The notes under the pieces are model-generated. The model was not told the DNA's origin, made no database searches, and saw nothing but the letters and a program-made list of their open reading frames with translations. The translations under genes and the position numbers were made by a program. DNA of 64,000 nucleotides from Marinibactrum halimedae (GTDB lineage: Bacteria > Pseudomonadota > Gammaproteobacteria > Pseudomonadales > Cellvibrionaceae): assembly GCF_021234875.1 (NCBI RefSeq), contig NZ_JAJQVM010000026.1:1-64000 (forward strand), in the 5' to 3' direction. Positions 56,288-64,000 of the stretch are shown here, piece by piece (within the stretch, counting starts at the first letter, position 1; each line of letters starts with the position of its first letter).

Positions 56288-56633
56288 AAATATTGATTTG
56301 AAAATCATGAAAAAAAATGGTGCCGAAGAAAAAATTTTATCTATTAAAATTGCGGATAACGTTTTTCAGCGGGCGAGAGGTTTGCTTTTTTATTCACCAT
56401 TGGTTCATGGATCCGGTTTGGTGTTGTTTCCCTGTAATGCAATACATACATTTTTCATGACTTATTCAATAGATGTATATTTCTTAGATAAGGATAAAAG
56501 TGTAAAGAAAATATGCAAGAATATTTCACCTTGGCAGCAGGCGATATTTTTTTCAGCTAAGTATGTCTTGGAGACTTCCAAGGATGATCCAAATATGAAG
56601 AGTGTTAAAATTGGAACGAAATTAATTTGGTGA
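56277..56633 (+). CDS. DUF192 protein
   Basis: 118 aa whose start lies inside the tadC stop region (ATGACGTATAA). DUF192 motifs: ARGLLFYSPL, GLVLFPCNAIHTFFM and SIDVYFLDKD. No signal peptide seen. DUF192 proteins are small beta-barrels of unknown function that occur in several Tad loci. A role in pilus work is inferred. Confidence 0.85.
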   Translation: MTYKNIDLKIMKKNGAEEKILSIKIADNVFQRARGLLFYSPLVHGSGLVLFPCNAIHTFFMTYSIDVYFLDKDKSVKKICKNISPWQQAIFFSAKYVLETSKDDPNMKSVKIGTKLIW

Positions 56634-56646
56634 TTAGGTTAACTAC

Positions 56647-57114
56647 ATGAATTTCATTGCACGTTGTAATAGTATTCGATTCTTAATCGTTATTGTTGTC
56701 TTTGTGATAGCGGGATGTTCGTCATATTCAACGAAAGAAAGATCGGCCGCTATGGAGCTTAAAATACTGATTGAAGAAGCGGATCGTTTCTATAAATTAG
56801 GTTTACTGTCTGATGCCGAAGGAAAATATCGAAAAATTATCGAAAAGTATCCAGATTATTACGAAGCGTGGCTCAAAATGGGCAATATTTTCATTCGAAC
56901 AGATCAGTTAGATGCTGCGGTTTTAGCCTACGAAACTTGCACGGCGCAGGCACCAGAGGATGTAAGGTGCTGGAATAACCTTGCCTTAGCGAGAGTCAAA
57001 CAGGGGGTTCATACTTTAGACAATGGCAAATCAAAAGTTTTAGTTGGTACACAAGCTTATATGGATCTTGATGAATTCCAGGTCAAGCTCATTAAGATAC
57101 TCTCTTCTGAATAG
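56647..57114 (+). CDS. TadD-like TPR lipoprotein
   Basis: 155 aa. A lipobox (VFVIAGCSS) is followed by two to three TPR motifs (AEGKYRKIIEKYPDYYEAWL, LDAAVLAYETCTAQAPEDVR). TadD is a lipoprotein that helps secretin assembly. The position after tadC is standard, and this one is short. Confidence 0.8.
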   Translation: MNFIARCNSIRFLIVIVVFVIAGCSSYSTKERSAAMELKILIEEADRFYKLGLLSDAEGKYRKIIEKYPDYYEAWLKMGNIFIRTDQLDAAVLAYETCTAQAPEDVRCWNNLALARVKQGVHTLDNGKSKVLVGTQAYMDLDEFQVKLIKILSSE

Positions 57115-57153
57115 TACGATTTCTTTTATTGAGTGTAAAAGGAGATAAATCTT

Positions 57154-58011
57154 ATGTTGAGCATAAAATCTGCTAAGTGTCAGGCGGGGCAGGGCTTAGT
57201 TGAACATTTGATTCTATGGCCTTCATTGGTATTTGTTGTTTTTGGTGCCATTCAGTTATCACTTTTATACCGAACTAAAGCAACTTTCAATCACGTGGTA
57301 TTTCAAGCCGCACGTCATGGTGCTACGCACAATGGTAATGTCAATGAAATGCATAAACATATGTTACGAGGCTTAATTCCGTTATATCTTAAGAGAGATC
57401 CGAGTGTTACGAATTATTTGCAGCATATGGTGACGATATACTTGGATAATCAAATTCGTCCAAATGGTCAGCGTATAGGTAATTCACCATTGCGAATGGA
57501 GGTGATCTCGCCTACTCAAGAAATTTTTAACGCATTTGCTCGAAATATGTATCAGCTTCAGGAGGAGTGTCCACGACCGCAACGTACGAATGGAAACGAT
57601 CGTTCCCTTTGCACAGAGCAACGATTTAATCAAATACCAAATGATAATTTAAATATACGTTCATCGGCCATTAGAACGATTAACTTACCGAATAGAGAAC
57701 TTGTACGAGTGAATCTCCAGGATGCAAATCTACTCAAAGTTCGAGGGCATTGGTGTGCACCTTTAACTATGCCATTGGTAGCGTCCACTTTTTATCATAC
57801 ACTTTTTAGATTTCGGCAATTATGGAATCAAAATTTCTGGTGGTTTTATGCTTCGAAACCAGAAGTAAGGAACCATCCTCACTGGCAAGCCTGTGTAAGA
57901 AGAACGGCACTGAATCTTGCTGAGGTTGCTGCGGGTACGAGTGTGCGGATTTATTATATTCCGATATCAGCAGATGCAGTTGTACGTATGCAAACTCCAT
58001 TTAGGCAATAA
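57154..58011 (+). CDS. TadE-like pseudopilin
   Basis: 285 aa after AAGGAG. CQAGQGLVEHLILWPSLVFV has a Gly-led helix with Glu at +5. The rest is periplasmic and unassigned, with many Arg and Asn and a Cys pair (EECPRPQ...RSLCTEQ). It is the fifth protein of the locus with a pilin-like N-terminus. Probably a minor pilin. Confidence 0.75.
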   Translation: MLSIKSAKCQAGQGLVEHLILWPSLVFVVFGAIQLSLLYRTKATFNHVVFQAARHGATHNGNVNEMHKHMLRGLIPLYLKRDPSVTNYLQHMVTIYLDNQIRPNGQRIGNSPLRMEVISPTQEIFNAFARNMYQLQEECPRPQRTNGNDRSLCTEQRFNQIPNDNLNIRSSAIRTINLPNRELVRVNLQDANLLKVRGHWCAPLTMPLVASTFYHTLFRFRQLWNQNFWWFYASKPEVRNHPHWQACVRRTALNLAEVAAGTSVRIYYIPISADAVVRMQTPFRQ

Positions 58012-58036
58012 TTAATTTAAAGAAAGGATGCAGAAT

Positions 58037-59032
58037 ATGCGTGTTTCAGTTCTCTTAAAATGGTTGCTGATCATGATATGTACCGGTACAAATCAAGTCT
58101 ATGCCTATTCAGGCATAGACTTGATTTCTACCTATCCTAATGCCGAACTTTTTAAGAGGTATCAGAAGGGGCATCAAAGCTATCATCTAGTTAGTGGCAC
58201 CATGAGATATATTACGGATCAGAGTGGCAATTTCGACGAAGGTTATGCTCCTGAGTTTAGTACATTGATTAATGGCCGAGTAGAGAAATCCATATTTGAC
58301 CATACCGAATTTGACTCAGCAATAGAGATTGCAAAAAATATGCGCTCAGAGTTGCTAAGAAAAGGTTTTGAAATAGAGTACGAATGCTCGGGGTTAGATT
58401 GCGGTGATGTTGCCGGCTGGAGACTTTATTTAAGTCGTTATGCCGATGGTGTGGCTAATTCGCAGCATTATATCATGGCAAAACATCCAGGTAAAAATGG
58501 CGGAGAGTGGGCAATCGCATTTTATGTAAATGAGTTTTCCGGTATACCTCGCTCTATAATTCACATCGTAGATAGCACTATTATTAAGTTTGAACAATAT
58601 ACCATTAATCAGGATCACCTCGGAGTGTGGTTGAGAGAGGGACAAAAAGTCGCCTTGGAAGGACTGTATTTTGAATTCAATAGCGACAGAATATCTAATA
58701 ATTCAAACTCTGTATTGACTTCTCTTATAGCTGTTCTTTCAGAGATGCCGGATATGAACATCTCTATCGAAGGTCATACGGATAATGTGGGCTCTGCTGA
58801 TTATAATCTTACTCTTTCTTTGAGGCGTGCTGAATCCGTTAAACAATATTTAGTGGATAAAGGAATAGATGAAGCTCGGTTAAGTGTTGAAGGGTTTGGT
58901 GAAACAAAGCCAAAAGTAAATGGATCTGATTCTATATCTCGTCAAAAAAATAGACGAGTTGAAGTGATGCCTATTTCAAAATTAAAAACTGAAGAAGTGA
59001 ATGTTGAAAAGGAAATAAAGATCAATGAATAA
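58037..59032 (+). CDS. exported DUF4892-like + OmpA domain protein, copy 2
   Basis: 331 aa from the ATG at 58037, about eight bases after AAAGGA; the ATG at 58028 abuts that site. Signal peptide ~1-22. The N-domain (~25-200) is related to the protein at 45475, again with a Cys pair (YECSGLDCGDVAGW). OmpA domain: LEGLYFEFNSDRISNNSNSV, IEGHTDNVGSADYN, QKNRRVEV. Predicted envelope anchor. Its stop overlaps the next start (ATGAATAA). Confidence 0.82.
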   Translation: MRVSVLLKWLLIMICTGTNQVYAYSGIDLISTYPNAELFKRYQKGHQSYHLVSGTMRYITDQSGNFDEGYAPEFSTLINGRVEKSIFDHTEFDSAIEIAKNMRSELLRKGFEIEYECSGLDCGDVAGWRLYLSRYADGVANSQHYIMAKHPGKNGGEWAIAFYVNEFSGIPRSIIHIVDSTIIKFEQYTINQDHLGVWLREGQKVALEGLYFEFNSDRISNNSNSVLTSLIAVLSEMPDMNISIEGHTDNVGSADYNLTLSLRRAESVKQYLVDKGIDEARLSVEGFGETKPKVNGSDSISRQKNRRVEVMPISKLKTEEVNVEKEIKINE

Positions 59033-62000
59033 TAATAAAAAACTTCTTATCCTCATTTTTATTTTCGGAATATCGGGCTTTTCTGGACTTATATACCAGA
59101 GTATATGGGCAAGCTATTTAAAACTCTTTCTTGGGCATTCTGCATACGCTCAAACTTTAGTACTTGCGATTTTCATGGGCGGGATGGCTGTAGGGGCATG
59201 GTTTGTAGGAAAGCAAACCTCGAATTTAAAGCGTCCTATACTATGGTATGCCATTGTAGAAGCGCTTGTTGGTGTATTTGGAATTGTATTTCATGATGTG
59301 TACATTTCTGTCACAGATTTTTCATTCGATTATGTCATCGGTAATCTTTCATCAACGGGTCTTGTTCCAATATATAAATGGTCACTCGCTGCCACGTTGA
59401 TTTTACCCCAATCAATACTCCTTGGGGCAACATTTCCATTGTTGGCTGCAGGGCTTGTGAGAATCACAAATAATAGCCAAGGAAGAATGGTTTCATGGCT
59501 ATATTTTTCAAATAGCTTGGGCGCTGTTGTTGGTGTTCTTACCAGTGGGTTTATCTTGATTCATACATATGGCCTTCCTGGGACGGTTGTTATCGCTGGA
59601 TTTGTGAACCTTTGGCTGGCGGCTCTGGTTTGGGTACTCAATAAACGTTGGGATCTTGATTCAATGGGGTACCAATTGATACGTATTGTTGAACCCGGTT
59701 CAAATACAAAAGAAATAGAAGGAAGGCCACAATTAATCAGATTAATGATTGTATGTGCTGCTTTCACAGGAATGGCTTCGTTTTTTTACGAGCTGGGTTG
59801 GATTAGAATGTTGAGTATGGTTCTTGGAAGTTCGAGCCATTCATTTGAGCTTATGCTGAGTGGATTTATCCTTGGTATTGCCTTGGGGGGCTTCTGGATA
59901 AAGAACAGAATTGAATCATTTACAGATCCGGTCAAAGTCCTTGCGTATATTCAATTGACCATGGGAGTACTAGCAGCGTTATCGCTCTTAGTGTATGACA
60001 AAACATTTATCATGATGTCTATTTTGTATCACGCATTAGACTTCTCAGAATCAGGATACCTTTTTTTCAATTTTTCATCGCATGTTATCGTTTTATTGTT
60101 AATGTTACCAACGACCATATGCGCCGGTATGACCCTTCCTTTAATTACCTTTTCTCTAATGAAAACAAGAATGGGAGAGAAGGGTATTGGGCTTGTTTAT
60201 TCAGCTAATACCTTGGGAAGTATTGCGGGAATACTGATTGTTGTACACCTAATTATGCCCTTACTTGGTTTGAAAACAGTCATTTTGCTCGGTGCCTTTA
60301 TAGATATTGTAATCGGGTGCTTTCTTCTTGGTCGCAGGCTTTTAACCTTTAAAGTGCCGACATTTTATATTCCTGCTGCTGCGGCTTCATTGGTCGTTAT
60401 TATCGCTGGGATACTTTTCCAGCTTGACCCGAAGAAAACTTCTTCATCTGTATACAGAAACGGAAGTTATTCAATTGATGTTGACTCTGTAGCCCATTGG
60501 GATGGAAAAACTTCATCCATCGATGTTTTTACAGTGGGCGAGGGGGAGGAGAAACGAATGGTTATTGCAACCAATGGCAAGCCAGATGCCTCGATAACTA
60601 TGAACGAACAGGGGGATACGAGTCCGGACGAAATCACCATGATAATGGCTGGTGTATTACCTCTGGTCATGCACGATGCTCCACAGCATGTTGCCAATAT
60701 TGGCATTGGCTCTGGATTAACTGGCCATACTCTTATGGGGGATCCCCGAGTCAAGTCTTTGGATTCTATTGAAATAGAGCAGAAGATGGTATTGGGGGCC
60801 AAACAATTTGGTAACAAGGTTGAGCGTTCATTTACCGATCCTCGTTCGAAAATCTTTATCGAAGATGCAAAAACCTATTTTTCTTCTCAGGACAAAAAAT
60901 ACGATGTAGTTATTTCTGAACCCTCTAATCCTTGGGTCAGTGGTGTGGCATCTCTTTTTTCTTCTGAGTTTTATACTCATGTGAATCACTATCTTGATGA
61001 AGATGGTATATTTGTTCAGTGGTTGCATTTGTATGAGACAGATTATGTTACAGTTGCAAGTGTCATGAAGGCGCTTGGTGAAAAGTTCAACTACTACAAT
61101 GTATATACAAGTAATACTGTTGATATGCTTATCGTCGCATCTCAGTCATTTGACGCTATACAAATCGATTATGATATTTTTCAAGAATATGAAGACCCAG
61201 CATTATTACAACGAGTGGGGCTCGCTAATTTAAATGATGTTAAGTTTCACTATTTGGCCTCGAAAAGGGTATTGGCTCCATTTTTTGATAGTTTTGACGT
61301 TAAACCTAATTCAGATTTTTATCCTGTGATTGATTCAAGAGCCGTAAAAGCGAGATTTATGAAATCTGATGCGAGAGGGTTTGCAACACTCTATAACAGT
61401 GCTTTCGATTTAGAAAAAATATGGCCTGGAAATGAACCTATCTTTAGTGATGAAGATTCAATAATTATGAGTGATTCAAAACACTTCTTTCCGTCAAAAG
61501 AAGCAGAGATTGCAAAAGCAGTACAAGAGTTTTTATATAATAACTCCACGTTATCTGGAGTTCCTGATGATATTTATTTTGCAGCAAATTTATTTAAATC
61601 TGACTCTGTATGCCATAGTCATCTTTCAGAAAATTTTGTCGTATTTAACCTAGGGATAATCTCAAGTGCCATATTGCCGTACTGGAATAAAGATTCAATT
61701 GAGAGTTTTTCTGACGATGTTGTCAATTTACCATGTGCAGAGGTAAGCGAAGATGTTCTTGCCTTTGCTCAACTTTTAAGCGCCCTTGTCAATGATCAAT
61801 ATGAGCAGACACAAAGGCTGAGTTCACAATTATTGGATAATCATATATCGTTAGATCGTGATCACACAAAAACTTCAGTAATGCTTCTGTCAGTTAATAT
61901 GTATTCACTCTATATGATGGGAGAGTACCCTTCCGTAACCAATATATTTGACAAATTTAAAGAGATGAGTCTCAATTTAGAGTCAATTGCCGGGGCAATG

Positions 62001-62069
62001 AGCCTCCCGGTTTTGTATCATAGTGCAAAGCAAGAACTTGTTGAAAAACCGGGGATTGCGAATAATTAG
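59025..62069 (+). CDS. membrane-bound spermidine-synthase-like protein
   Basis: 1014 aa. Residues ~1-480 hold about twelve membrane segments in the MFS-like fold seen in fused SpeE-type proteins (FGISGFSGLIYQSIWASYLK). Residues ~490-720 form a spermidine-synthase-like Rossmann domain: IGIGSGLTGHTLMGD, SLDSIEIEQK, EDAKTYF and ISEPSNPWVSG. In the last motif Glu-Pro-Ser-Asn-Pro replaces the catalytic Asp region of true synthases, so aminopropyl transfer is doubtful. A ~290-residue C-terminal tail is unassigned. It is coupled by overlap to the OmpA gene of the Tad operon. Substrate unknown. Confidence 0.82.
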   Translation: MNNNKKLLILIFIFGISGFSGLIYQSIWASYLKLFLGHSAYAQTLVLAIFMGGMAVGAWFVGKQTSNLKRPILWYAIVEALVGVFGIVFHDVYISVTDFSFDYVIGNLSSTGLVPIYKWSLAATLILPQSILLGATFPLLAAGLVRITNNSQGRMVSWLYFSNSLGAVVGVLTSGFILIHTYGLPGTVVIAGFVNLWLAALVWVLNKRWDLDSMGYQLIRIVEPGSNTKEIEGRPQLIRLMIVCAAFTGMASFFYELGWIRMLSMVLGSSSHSFELMLSGFILGIALGGFWIKNRIESFTDPVKVLAYIQLTMGVLAALSLLVYDKTFIMMSILYHALDFSESGYLFFNFSSHVIVLLLMLPTTICAGMTLPLITFSLMKTRMGEKGIGLVYSANTLGSIAGILIVVHLIMPLLGLKTVILLGAFIDIVIGCFLLGRRLLTFKVPTFYIPAAAASLVVIIAGILFQLDPKKTSSSVYRNGSYSIDVDSVAHWDGKTSSIDVFTVGEGEEKRMVIATNGKPDASITMNEQGDTSPDEITMIMAGVLPLVMHDAPQHVANIGIGSGLTGHTLMGDPRVKSLDSIEIEQKMVLGAKQFGNKVERSFTDPRSKIFIEDAKTYFSSQDKKYDVVISEPSNPWVSGVASLFSSEFYTHVNHYLDEDGIFVQWLHLYETDYVTVASVMKALGEKFNYYNVYTSNTVDMLIVASQSFDAIQIDYDIFQEYEDPALLQRVGLANLNDVKFHYLASKRVLAPFFDSFDVKPNSDFYPVIDSRAVKARFMKSDARGFATLYNSAFDLEKIWPGNEPIFSDEDSIIMSDSKHFFPSKEAEIAKAVQEFLYNNSTLSGVPDDIYFAANLFKSDSVCHSHLSENFVVFNLGIISSAILPYWNKDSIESFSDDVVNLPCAEVSEDVLAFAQLLSALVNDQYEQTQRLSSQLLDNHISLDRDHTKTSVMLLSVNMYSLYMMGEYPSVTNIFDKFKEMSLNLESIAGAMSLPVLYHSAKQELVEKPGIANN

Positions 62070-62216
62070 ATAGGACTTTTTCGGCTTGAGTACTTATGTA
62101 TTCATGATCTGTTAAGAGGATTAAGACTAATATCTGATCTTAACGGGGGCATAACTCTTGGCTAAGTGTTCTTGTCTGCTTCTTTCTCTATAAATTATTA
62201 CTATTTGAGGAATATT

Positions 62217-62495
62217 ATGACGGTTAAAAAAGTGATTTTTTCAATAGTCGTTAGTGTTTTTCTATCAGTTAATGCATTTGGAGACGATATTTTATCCTTA
62301 TCAGAAAAGGACCTTAAACCCTTCTGTTCAAACCAACAAATGTGGGATCAGTTCAACGTAAAACCAGAGACGTGTATGAGCCACGCAAAGGCTTGTGCAA
62401 AAAAGAATGAAGATCGGGGTCTGAATATTATGCAGGCAACGCAAGAGTTGTATACCTGTGTATTTGATCGCCTTGGAATCAAGATGGAACCCTAA
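62217..62495 (+). CDS. small exported protein
   Basis: 92 aa from the ATG at 62217, six bases after GAGG; an in-frame GTG 17 codons earlier is less likely. Signal peptide ~1-21 (FSIVVSVFLSVNAFG). The mature ~70 residues have four Cys (FCSNQQMW, ETCMSHAKACAKKN, YTCVFDR), likely two disulfides. No family recognised. It follows the Tad operon by ~150 bp. Confidence 0.65.
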   Translation: MTVKKVIFSIVVSVFLSVNAFGDDILSLSEKDLKPFCSNQQMWDQFNVKPETCMSHAKACAKKNEDRGLNIMQATQELYTCVFDRLGIKMEP

Positions 62496-62553
62496 ATGTG
62501 AACTATAGGGTAAGAGTTGCAAGATTCTTTGTGTCAGACTGGAATTTAGTAAG

Positions 62554-63063
62554 ATGATATTTAGTATCAATAAGCTTGTTTTAGTTCGAGTTTATATTCT
62601 TATTTTGTCGTTTTTGATTTCATTGCTTGTCTATTCTAATGATTTAGGTGGCAGTCCGTTTTTACAGGCAGCTAAAGGCGAAAAAATACAACAAATACTT
62701 CTTCCTCTTCAAGACAGTGCAAATACAATAGCGATGCTTTATCAACAGTACTATGACGTCAATGGTATTGATTATAGTAACGAGATACCTGATAGCGTTG
62801 TCAGGCAGGTGCAAGTTGAGGCTCGGTTTTTCATTTCCCATGTTGATCTGTCATTCAAAGAAATTAGCACGATAGTAGATGGGGACGATATTGCTATTTG
62901 TCGTTCATCTTTTAAAGAGATAAATTCTCAGTTAATAAAACCTCTGAGTGATGAAGTAGAAGATTTTATTCATGTTAGGCAAGGAATGAGCAATAATTTT
63001 TTATACGCGTTTATGGCGGCGACGATAGCGATTGGAAAAATTTATAGTGAGCATTGCTTCTAA
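62554..63063 (+). CDS. small exported helical protein A
   Basis: 169 aa with an N-terminal signal or anchor (~7-27, LVRVYILILSFLISLLVYSN). The rest is helical. The C-terminal part (CRSSFKEINSQLIKPL, FMAATIAIGKIYSEHC) is related to that of the next gene: two Cys about 50 residues apart with FMAA between. Function unknown. Confidence 0.65.
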   Translation: MIFSINKLVLVRVYILILSFLISLLVYSNDLGGSPFLQAAKGEKIQQILLPLQDSANTIAMLYQQYYDVNGIDYSNEIPDSVVRQVQVEARFFISHVDLSFKEISTIVDGDDIAICRSSFKEINSQLIKPLSDEVEDFIHVRQGMSNNFLYAFMAATIAIGKIYSEHCF

Positions 63064-63079
63064 TAAACAAGGGTCTTTT

Positions 63080-63601
63080 ATGAGAATAAAAATACCAATT
63101 TTATGTGTCGGCTGTTTGTTTTCTATCCTGCTGCATGGACAAAGCACCAGTATTGATCAACGATATGAACAGTACTTAGAAAGTCTTACTTCAAAGGCTG
63201 AGGAGCTTTCTACTGAAATAGGTGCAATTTCAGAAAAAAATGAGTCTCTTATAGAGAGGGGAGCAGAGCCTATTTTTGGCTCAGCGGCTCAGAAAAGTTT
63301 GCTAATTCGAGGACAGTCTGTCTTGGGTGACGCAGAACGAACCGTAAATGCAATGAAATCTGATATTCAAGGTATGGAAAGCAATAAAAAATTAGAGGGT
63401 TGTCGAGCTTTTATATCAAATACTAAGGGAAAGATTGGTGCTTTTCATTCTTTTCTTAGTCAATTTCAAAGCCTTAAAGTTAACGCCGGGGACAATGCTA
63501 CTGCATTTATGGCTGCATCAATGGAATTCACCACTCTTGGAATGTTGGCATCAGAGGTGAGTATCGGAATCTTTAATTCATGCATTCCGTATTTAGATTA
63601 A
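63080..63601 (+). CDS. small exported helical protein B
   Basis: 173 aa from the ATG at 63080, after AAGGGT; an upstream in-frame ATG at 63032 would overlap the previous gene. Signal peptide ~1-20 (CVGCLFSILLHGQ). Helical mature part, with a C-terminus paralogous to the preceding gene (CRAFISNTKGKIGAF, FMAASMEFTTLGML, FNSC). Gap of 16 bp, so one operon. Function unknown. Confidence 0.65.
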   Translation: MRIKIPILCVGCLFSILLHGQSTSIDQRYEQYLESLTSKAEELSTEIGAISEKNESLIERGAEPIFGSAAQKSLLIRGQSVLGDAERTVNAMKSDIQGMESNKKLEGCRAFISNTKGKIGAFHSFLSQFQSLKVNAGDNATAFMAASMEFTTLGMLASEVSIGIFNSCIPYLD

Positions 63602-64000
63602 TCGTTTTTTGTAGTTCACAAGTCGTTTTTAGAAAAACGAGTAGGCTTTTACCAATATTTGGGGGGCATTGAAGGGTCAATCAATAACCTCCTACAGAGC
63701 TAACACTACAACGAATAACCTCCAACTAGGGGGTTGTCATTCTTAACTATTGTCGCTATAGCCAGCCTAACTTTTAGTCTGTACTGTGGCCGCAAGAACT
63801 TTTGAGTTTCTCTTGTTTGCGACACAAACTTCTGCTCTCCATTTGTCGCCGTATTTTCTAATTGTGGCCACAATTACACCCCTATACTTGGCTTTTGAAC
63901 GTGCGTTATGCGTAAATCGTGCGTAACGAGAGGCGAAAATATATCAAAATATTGGCATTTTGAGGATATAGGGAAAGCAGAGGATTCGCTTAAATCTTTG
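63602..64000. other. right-end region, no gene seen
   Basis: 399 bases with no supported open frame, tRNA or clear terminator. A 7-bp hairpin (CGTTTTT / AAAAACG, ~63624-63639) follows the last gene but has no T run after it. Several short TGTCGC/TGTGGC words recur at 63740-63870 without a fixed period. A gene may start beyond the window. Confidence 0.5.

Noticed and set aside
59025-62069. True spermidine synthase
   Set aside because: The catalytic Asp motif is replaced (SEPSNPW) and half of the protein is membrane; only the fold is shared.
63622-63640. Terminator after the last gene
   Set aside because: The stem is AT-rich and short, and no T run follows.
1-64000. tRNA genes, CRISPR arrays and att sites
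   Set aside because: I read the intergenic gaps for tRNA arms and spaced repeats and saw none. The tandem repeats present lack spacers of CRISPR size.

Overview
The window looks like chromosomal DNA of a free-living, probably marine, gammaproteobacterium. The block ytjB/smp - serB - fimX - PilZ-like gene - epmB - efp is laid out much as in Pseudomonas and its relatives. A RegB/RegA (PrrBA, RoxSR) redox pair, RNase R and an OlsF-type ornithine lipid synthase also fit that group. The sequence does not let me name a genus. The window opens inside a 5S rRNA gene, so an rRNA operon ends at the left edge. I saw no tRNA gene, CRISPR array or intact insertion sequence.

Region by region: 0.2-21 kb is mostly housekeeping. 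It holds ornithine lipid synthesis, the Smp/YtjB membrane protein, serine synthesis (SerB), the degenerate c-di-GMP receptor FimX with a PilZ-like neighbour, and the complete EF-P maturation set (EpmB, EF-P, EpmA). Then come DNA repair (Tag), RegBA, a MORN-repeat membrane protein, ApbE flavinyltransferase and RNase R. At 21.5-24.7 kb lie a secreted Cys-rich protein with an internal duplication, an RCC1-like lipoprotein, and a predicted cysteine peptidase with a peptidoglycan-binding domain but no signal peptide.

From 24.9 to 39.3 kb, fourteen same-strand genes form what I consider the main undescribed system. A JmjC/cupin-type hydroxylase, a protein built of repeated bL12-C-terminal-like modules and a TPR-like protein come first. 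They are followed by a tightly spaced array (28.1-37.0 kb) of at least six paralogues sharing one core: an N-terminal amphipathic helix with AxAQxxLD, a central LGxxPxFYxF strand motif, and a C-terminal YSxxxxxSxxxxxKLxPVPPP segment. Two more distant members, a long charged coiled-coil protein and two PASTA-bearing proteins are interleaved. A proline-rich protein and an exported DUF4331 protein close the cluster. The core proteins lack signal peptides and look like a set of different subunits of one cytoplasmic assembly. The core layout reminds me of DUF2589, but that link is inference.

At 39.4-44.2 kb lie a CoA-transferase/GNAT fusion, a small conserved protein and a DUF3141 (PHA-synthase-like hydrolase) protein. 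A gene-poor 1.25 kb follows, with a decayed IS4/Tn5-type transposase fragment. From 45.5 to 62.1 kb is a complete-looking Tad/Flp pilus locus: Flp pilin, several TadE/TadG-like pseudopilins, CpaB, CpaC secretin, a TadA ATPase carrying an N-terminal FHA domain, TadB, TadC, DUF192 and a TPR lipoprotein. Two DUF4892-like/OmpA outer-membrane proteins bracket it, and a membrane-bound spermidine-synthase-like protein is translationally coupled to its end. No TadZ/CpaE or TadV/CpaA is present here. The last 2 kb carries three small exported proteins, two of them related to each other, then 400 bases without a gene.
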